Below, piece after piece: positions 34,769-39,294 of a stretch of DNA of 39,294 bases. The first letter of the stretch is position 1; each line of letters starts with the position of its first letter. Origin of the DNA: a virus; IMG/VR virus record IMGVR_UViG_3300032770_000056, positions 1-39,294 of that record; one strand, written 5' to 3'. A program made the translations under genes and the position numbers. Under the pieces are notes generated by a model. It made no database searches. It had not been told where the DNA came from and worked only from the letters and a program-made list of their open reading frames with translations.

Positions 34769-36429
34769 AGTGGAATCCTGTCCCCGTAAATCTTCCCACC
34801 CCTGAAGCCACCAAGGACGCCATGCGGCTTAACTCGCTTGGCAGCCTGTTCTTCTTTGCCCGCGAAGTGCTGATGAAGAAACGCTTTGCCCGTCTGCACG
34901 TTGAGATGTGCCGTTCGCTTGAAACCGAAGACCTGCACCTAGTTCTGGAAATGCCCATGTCGCATTTCAAATCCACTTGTGGGTTGGCTCTTTCCATCTG
35001 GTGGGCATTGCCGTTTACCGACCGCGATGAGTTGCTTATGCGCGGACTGGGTTACGGCGATGAATGGATTCGCTGGATGCGATTCGCCCACAAACAGAAC
35101 ATGCGAACACTCGTTACGCATGAAACCGATGCCCGTGTCACGGCCATGGGCAAGGAAGTAGATGAAGCCTACCAGTCAAATGACCGGTTCCGGGCACTGT
35201 TCCCTGAAATCATTCCCACCGGAAAAGAGACTTGGACCGAGCATACGAAGTATCAACGACGCATACCGGGCGGAGATGTTACAACCGGCACCTATGAGTA
35301 CCGTTCGGTGGGCCAGCCCTTGCAGGGAATTCACGTCGGCGGAATCATTGAAGACGACACAATGGGCAAGGATGCCCAGGATTCCATGCTCAAAGGCGAC
35401 GGACGAGTTCTTGCGGATTTGATTCGCTGGCACCGTCAGGTAGGAACGCGTTTTGACCCGTCAGAGTTTACGACTACTGGACTGGGCAGGCAGTTGGTCA
35501 TCGGCAACCGCTGGGGCCATCAGGACTTGAATAGCTGGATTAAAGCGAATCAGCCGGAATTCAAGTTCGAGACGCATTCGGCTGAAGGGGGATGCTGTCC
35601 GCGCCATCCCAAAAACCAGCCCATCTTCCCCGAAGAATGGACGATGGAACGTCTTCAGCAGCAGAAGAAAACCAGCGGCCCCTATGATTACGCCCATTTC
35701 TATCTGAATCAGTCCGTTCTTCCCGAAGAGTGCATTTTCAAACCGGAATGGCTGCGCTACTTCAAATACAAGCCTTCCCGCCCCGATTTGCCTCTGGAGC
35801 ACGAAGACAACTGGCTGATGATTGAGCATGAAGTCCAGAACGGCGAAACGATTCAGGATGTAAATGCAGGAGTACTCGAAAAGCGCATGATTGTGGATTT
35901 GGCGCACGCCAAAAAGCAGAAACGCTGCAATCATGTCGTTCTCATCGCAGGCCGAGACCCCGAGACGGAAAGGATTTACCTGCTCGATGTATGGGCCGAG
36001 CCTACGCAGTACTCCGATTTGGTGGGCAAGATTTACGAAATGGGCCGCAGGTGGGGAATGCGCGAGATGTGGCTGGAAACAGTGGCGGCGCAAAACCTGA
36101 TGAAGTTCTACCTCGAAGAGCGTAATATGCGCGAGACGAGGCCGATTCAGGTGAATGAACTTCCCTACGACAATTCCCCGAACGCCAAGCGCAACCGCAT
36201 CGAAGTACTGGAGCCGATGTTCAAGAACGGAAACTTCTTCTGCCATCGTTCCCAATCGGCATTCCTGAACGAGTACAATTCCTATCCGGCTGGGCTGATG
36301 GATGTTCTTGACACTCTCGGCTATGTGCCGCAGACTTTCCGCGTAATGAACATGCGTTCGGCTATGGAGTGGTTCTCACGCCAGAGGGATACGTTCGCTT
36401 CGCGTCCTGTGGGTGCCGGGGGCTACTGA
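34765..36429 (+). CDS. terL: Terminase large subunit
   Basis: 554 residues from GTG 34765 (GTGA overlap with the gene before). The ATPase domain has a Walker-A-like loop EMPMSHFKST (62-71, a terminase-type deviant P-loop) and a Walker B strand GGIIEDD (192-198). The nuclease domain has an RNase H-like core: MIVDLAHA (Asp378), IYLLDVW (404-410), MWLETVAA (Glu438) and LMDVLD near 511-516. Terminase cuts concatemeric DNA and pumps it through the portal. The deviant P-loop and context suggest a T7-like or related podovirus type. Its stop overlaps the portal start (TGATG). Confidence 0.93.
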   Translation: MKWNPVPVNLPTPEATKDAMRLNSLGSLFFFAREVLMKKRFARLHVEMCRSLETEDLHLVLEMPMSHFKSTCGLALSIWWALPFTDRDELLMRGLGYGDEWIRWMRFAHKQNMRTLVTHETDARVTAMGKEVDEAYQSNDRFRALFPEIIPTGKETWTEHTKYQRRIPGGDVTTGTYEYRSVGQPLQGIHVGGIIEDDTMGKDAQDSMLKGDGRVLADLIRWHRQVGTRFDPSEFTTTGLGRQLVIGNRWGHQDLNSWIKANQPEFKFETHSAEGGCCPRHPKNQPIFPEEWTMERLQQQKKTSGPYDYAHFYLNQSVLPEECIFKPEWLRYFKYKPSRPDLPLEHEDNWLMIEHEVQNGETIQDVNAGVLEKRMIVDLAHAKKQKRCNHVVLIAGRDPETERIYLLDVWAEPTQYSDLVGKIYEMGRRWGMREMWLETVAAQNLMKFYLEERNMRETRPIQVNELPYDNSPNAKRNRIEVLEPMFKNGNFFCHRSQSAFLNEYNSYPAGLMDVLDTLGYVPQTFRVMNMRSAMEWFSRQRDTFASRPVGAGGY

Positions 36430-38462
36430 TGGCAGCCGTTCCCCAAATCGCAGAAGATTCCAAAGTCACACTGACCCACCGTTCGCGGCGAGACTTTGAG
36501 TTGCGCGAGGCCGATTTTGGGAAGGACACGAACGAGGCCATCAATAAATGGGTGTGGGAGCAAATCAACGTCCGGCGCAAGCAACTTGAAAACCTTCACA
36601 AGCACAAAGTCCCGGAATGGCGGCGCATCGCCTCTGGCAAGCCCCGCGAGGAAAACAAATCCTGGCCCTTCCCGAACTGCGCCAATCTTGTCTACCAGCT
36701 TGTCGGGCAGTCCGTGGATGAGTTGGCTTCGCGTGTCATTGGTCTTCTTTACGAGACTTCCCCGCTCGCCTATTTCGAGTATTTCACAGAGCCGAAAGAC
36801 CAAGCGGAGGCTCATCACAACGCGCGGAAGTCGGAACTACTTGAAAAGTTCATTGATGTTGTTGGCTACGAGCCGGAAGAACTGGACTTGCGCAGGATTG
36901 AAAGCCTGTGGTTTTCCGATTCCGCCAAACTCGGAACGGCATGGGTAGCAGCCTATCCAGAGAAAGTAGCGGAAGCTGTTTACGTGGGATACGTGCCGGA
37001 CAAGAAGAAGACGGCCTTTGAGGAAGACACGCTCTACGAGGGGCCGAAGTGCAGGGTACTGCGCTACGAGGATGTACTGTTCGACCCCGATGCGGATACT
37101 CCCGAAGAATCAGAATGGCTCTCTCGGAAAGTCACACTAAGCAAGCGGCAGTTGCAGGAACGCGCCTTCCGGGGAATCTTCAACGAAGACAAGGTTCGTT
37201 CGATTCTCGGCAAGCCCGACCGCTACGGCCCCGGAGAAATCAAGAAGCGTGAGCAACTGAAAAAGGGAATACAGACAGATTCCGAAGAGCATGTACTGGC
37301 CGAATGGGATATTGAAGAGGGCTATTTCTACTGGTACAAGGGCAAGAAGAAGTTCCGCCTGATTTGCTGGTATCACTTCGCCACAAAGACGATGCTTAAT
37401 CTCGTCTTCAACTTCATTCCCGATAACCGGGTTCCTCTTGTGCGCACCCGGCTGTCGATGGACGAGCATGGCATGATTGGACGCGGCTATGCCGACATGC
37501 TCAAGGATTCGCAGGATGAAATCTCGACTGCCAAGAATCAGCGCACCGATGCCATTACGTTTGGAATCCTCGGCATCAACCGTGTCTCCCCGCAGAACAA
37601 GAACATCGACAAGAACTTCACCATCTTTCCCGGGGCATGCATGCCGTTCGGGGACGGGGAGTTCGAGCATTTCTCGATTGGCGAGGCGGCAATGGCCGGA
37701 GTGTCTCTCGAAAACGAATCCATGATGATTCAGCAGGCCATCGAACGCGCAGGCGTAGGGCCTCCGGCTTCGGGGTTGGGCGCAGGGTCAGGAAAGATTG
37801 GCGCAAAGGGACAGATTCAATTTGGCTCGATGGGCACGCTTGCCGTTCTTCAAGCCAACAATACCCGTTCGAGTCACAGACTTTCTGACTTCCGGCACTC
37901 CCACGTCAAGCTCATCAGCCTTCTGACTTCGATGTACGGAGCAATGGGGCTGGGGCGCAAGGGAACGCTTTTCGGAATGGATGAAAAGATTCTTACCGAA
38001 GCGTTGCAGGACGTTCTGGAGCATCGCGTAAGAATACCGATTCGCGCTTCCGAGGCTTCCTCGAATAAGGAAGTGGACAAGGCGAACGGGATGTTGTTCA
38101 TGCAGGTAATGAGACAACATCATCAGTCCATTTCAACGCTGCTTCAGGCCCTATCGAATCCGAATGTACCTGATGAGGCTAAGAAATACTTCGCCAAGGT
38201 GATTGACGCGCAGAACTTCATGTTCCAGAGACTGTTGCGCGATTTTGGCTACGAGCAGGTAAAGCAATTCGCGCCGGAGCCGGACATCCATGAGCAGGAA
38301 AAAACGAAGCGTGCAGGACTCCTTCAGATGGCCGCAAGCCTTCGCCAACCTGGAGGCATCCACGCTCCTGGTGGAACAGGCGGGATGGAAGGCGGTTTTG
38401 GCGGACCTCCAAGCTCTAGCGGACTCCCTCCGGTACAAGGTGGTCCATCAAGTTCCAGTTAA
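36429..38462 (+). CDS. Portal protein
   Basis: 677 residues from ATG 36429 (the open frame to 36369 overlaps TerL). Features of podovirus portals are present: WPFPNCANLVYQLVGQSVDE, a hydrophobic helix SRVIGLLYETSPLAYFEYF, a beta core including VLRYEDVLFDPDADTPEESE, and helical stretches around AKNQRTDAITFGILGINR and MLKDSQDEISTAK. The last ~35 residues are Gly/Pro/Ser low complexity. The portal forms the dodecameric DNA channel at one head vertex. The C-terminal tail is overlapped by another gene in a different frame (38290-38571). Confidence 0.88.
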   Translation: MAAVPQIAEDSKVTLTHRSRRDFELREADFGKDTNEAINKWVWEQINVRRKQLENLHKHKVPEWRRIASGKPREENKSWPFPNCANLVYQLVGQSVDELASRVIGLLYETSPLAYFEYFTEPKDQAEAHHNARKSELLEKFIDVVGYEPEELDLRRIESLWFSDSAKLGTAWVAAYPEKVAEAVYVGYVPDKKKTAFEEDTLYEGPKCRVLRYEDVLFDPDADTPEESEWLSRKVTLSKRQLQERAFRGIFNEDKVRSILGKPDRYGPGEIKKREQLKKGIQTDSEEHVLAEWDIEEGYFYWYKGKKKFRLICWYHFATKTMLNLVFNFIPDNRVPLVRTRLSMDEHGMIGRGYADMLKDSQDEISTAKNQRTDAITFGILGINRVSPQNKNIDKNFTIFPGACMPFGDGEFEHFSIGEAAMAGVSLENESMMIQQAIERAGVGPPASGLGAGSGKIGAKGQIQFGSMGTLAVLQANNTRSSHRLSDFRHSHVKLISLLTSMYGAMGLGRKGTLFGMDEKILTEALQDVLEHRVRIPIRASEASSNKEVDKANGMLFMQVMRQHHQSISTLLQALSNPNVPDEAKKYFAKVIDAQNFMFQRLLRDFGYEQVKQFAPEPDIHEQEKTKRAGLLQMAASLRQPGGIHAPGGTGGMEGGFGGPPSSSGLPPVQGGPSSSS

Positions 38463-38571
38463 GATGGAAGATGCTGCGCAGCAGAACTTCGAGCGCGGGC
38501 AGATTGCGGCATTCGAGAGGATTCTGGAATTCGAGCAGGAACTCGATGAATGGAAAAAGGAGCGCCGCTGA
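38290..38571 (+). CDS. Small helical protein overlapping the portal gene
   Basis: 93 residues from ATG 38290 (GGAG 9 nt upstream). Its first 57 codons overlap the portal's low-complexity tail in another frame. The protein is helical and ordered (FANLEASTLLVEQAGWKAVL, NFERGQIAAFERILEFEQEL), as in small proteins that often follow podovirus portal genes. It overlaps the next start (TGATG). The role is unknown; possibly a head-assembly accessory protein. Confidence 0.55.
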   Translation: MSRKKRSVQDSFRWPQAFANLEASTLLVEQAGWKAVLADLQALADSLRYKVVHQVPVKMEDAAQQNFERGQIAAFERILEFEQELDEWKKERR

Positions 38572-38684
38572 TGCCGAAAAAGCTCATGGATTGCGTTCGC
38601 AAAGTATCCAAGAAGAAAGGCACGAAGTCAGCATGGGGAATTTGCGTCGCATCGACCGGCCTCAAACCTCACAAGAAGAAGTAA
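38571..38684 (+). CDS. 37-residue basic conserved phage protein
   Basis: ATG 38571 overlaps the previous stop. Very basic (MPKKLMDCVRKVSKKKGTKS) with an AWGICVASTG core and a terminal KPHKKK. Proteins of this type are common small hypothetical genes next to head genes in environmental podoviruses. Function unknown. Confidence 0.55.
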   Translation: MPKKLMDCVRKVSKKKGTKSAWGICVASTGLKPHKKK

Positions 38685-38783
38685 GTTGGCTCGTTGAGTA
38701 GCTGTTAATTGTTGGGCCGCGTATCCCACTTTTCGCAGCTACATGTTATCCAGTCGGTCCAGAGCCTACCCGGATGTTCCGAC

Positions 38784-38820
38784 ATTGAGCCTTTCGGCCA
38801 TAAAGTCATTATGGCTCAAT
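38784..38820 (+). terminator. Hairpin upstream of the scaffold gene
   Basis: ATTGAG and CCATAA on the left pair with TTATGG and CTCAAT on the right around a 5-nt loop (AGTCA), with an 8-nt bulge between the left arms; 12 bp of stem in all. There is no clear U-tract after it, so it may be an attenuator or RNA-processing element rather than a terminator. Confidence 0.4.
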
Positions 38821-38852
38821 TCCTTCTGTCATACAAATCCACGGTTTGTCGT

Positions 38853-38882
38853 TGACACTCTTTGCATTGCGCCTCTACTCTT
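38853..38882 (+). promoter_or_regulatory. Promoter of the scaffold/capsid operon
   Basis: TTGACA (38853-38858), 18-nt spacer, TACTCT (38877-38882), then a short leader with GAGAGG before ATG 38902. It lies within the 217-nt gap between the portal-linked genes and the scaffold gene. Confidence 0.5.
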
Positions 38883-38901
38883 GCTTCCGAGAGGCGGACA
38901 A

Positions 38902-39294
38902 TGCCTAGCTGGAATCCGTTCAAGAAGGAAGACTCCCCCGCAGAGCAGAAGCCGAACGAGCAGGAAGAATTTCTTTCCAAGCTGCGCACCTCGATTGAGG
39001 AAGTGGTAAAGCCCGTGCGTGATTCGGTTGCGCAGATGCAGGCCCGCTGGGAAGAATTGGAAAAGGCGGCCACAAATCCTCCGGCACCGGCTGCTGAACA
39101 CAAAGACCCTGCCGACCCGAATACGGACCTTCCTGGCTACCTGAAAGAGCAGTTGACTCCGCTTGCCGTGCAAACGATTCAGACCAACGCAAGGCTAACG
39201 GAGCGCGAGATTCTGGATGAAGTGGCCCCCTACTGGGCGCATCTGGTCCCCGAAATCAAAAAGATGTTTGCCGAGACTGCGCTGATTCGCAAGT
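38902..39294 (+). CDS. Probable scaffolding protein, 3' end cut by the window
   Basis: 131 codons are visible and the frame is open at the right edge. The first 20 residues are charged (PSWNPFKKEDSPAEQKP), followed by a helix (EEFLSKLRTSIEEVVKPVRD), a Pro/Ala linker and another helical segment (LKEQLTPLAVQTIQTNARL), then EILDEVAPYWAHLVPEIKKM. Acidic helical proteins directly after the portal and before the capsid gene are typically scaffolds. The capsid gene itself is outside the window. GAGAGG precedes the ATG and a promoter lies upstream. Confidence 0.6.

Noticed and set aside
1-39294. CRISPR arrays, tRNA or rRNA genes
   Set aside because: No regularly spaced repeats were seen. No tRNA-like or rRNA sequence was recognised by eye, although a dedicated tRNA search was not possible.

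Overview
This window is almost certainly most of the genome of a tailed double-stranded DNA phage (or a large prophage segment). The recognisable hallmarks are a large terminase, a portal protein, a probable scaffolding protein (cut by the right edge), head and ejection-type proteins, a tail-fibre locus, a lysis-like region and an ERF-type recombination protein. No contractile-tail, tape-measure, polymerase, integrase or capsid gene was recognised. The short structural set with large coiled-coil proteins after the head adaptor fits a podovirus-like architecture. The host is not named by the sequence. Secreted proteins with signal peptides ending in Ala-Gln, and a chitobiase-like C-terminal repeat in a beta-helix protein, resemble proteins common in Acidobacteriota, but that is a weak inference.

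Layout. 1-7242 (+): head and neck proteins, three probable internal/ejection proteins, two small proteins, a PurD-like ATP-grasp enzyme and a 34-residue acidic peptide. 7319-8035 (-): an HNH gene running antisense into the start of the tail locus. 8026-15543 (+): four consecutive tail-locus proteins, each with a Sec-type signal peptide. 15584-16999 (+): small membrane proteins of lysis type. 17004-30536 (-): a long leftward operon of about 45 small, tightly coupled genes (ATGA/TGATG overlaps nearly throughout), including a DUF5675 lysis-like protein, a predicted nucleotidyltransferase, a PD-(D/E)XK nuclease, a winged-helix protein, ERF, many zinc-ribbon proteins and several HNH proteins. 30537-30687: a divergent control region with two promoters and three copies of a 15-bp motif. 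30688-33442 (+): small early/regulatory genes, a TerS candidate (DUF5681) and two ribbon-helix-helix proteins. 33588-39294 (+): a GroES-like co-chaperonin carrying a DnaJ-type zinc finger, three small genes, terminase, portal, two small genes and the start of a scaffold gene.

The right edge (scaffold) and the left edge (small head protein) would join naturally around a missing major capsid gene. The window is therefore probably a circularly permuted genome or contig broken between scaffold and capsid.

The most unusual points are: (1) a co-chaperonin whose mobile-loop position is occupied by a DnaJ-type cysteine-rich domain; (2) a full-length PurD-like enzyme inside the structural module with changed metal-site residues; (3) four tail-locus proteins with export signals; (4) a repeated promoter arrangement in which the -10 box lies 6-7 bases before the start codon, implying leaderless mRNAs; (5) a repeated 15-bp operator candidate and an apparently autoregulated ribbon-helix-helix gene; (6) several HNH genes that truncate or overlap their neighbours.
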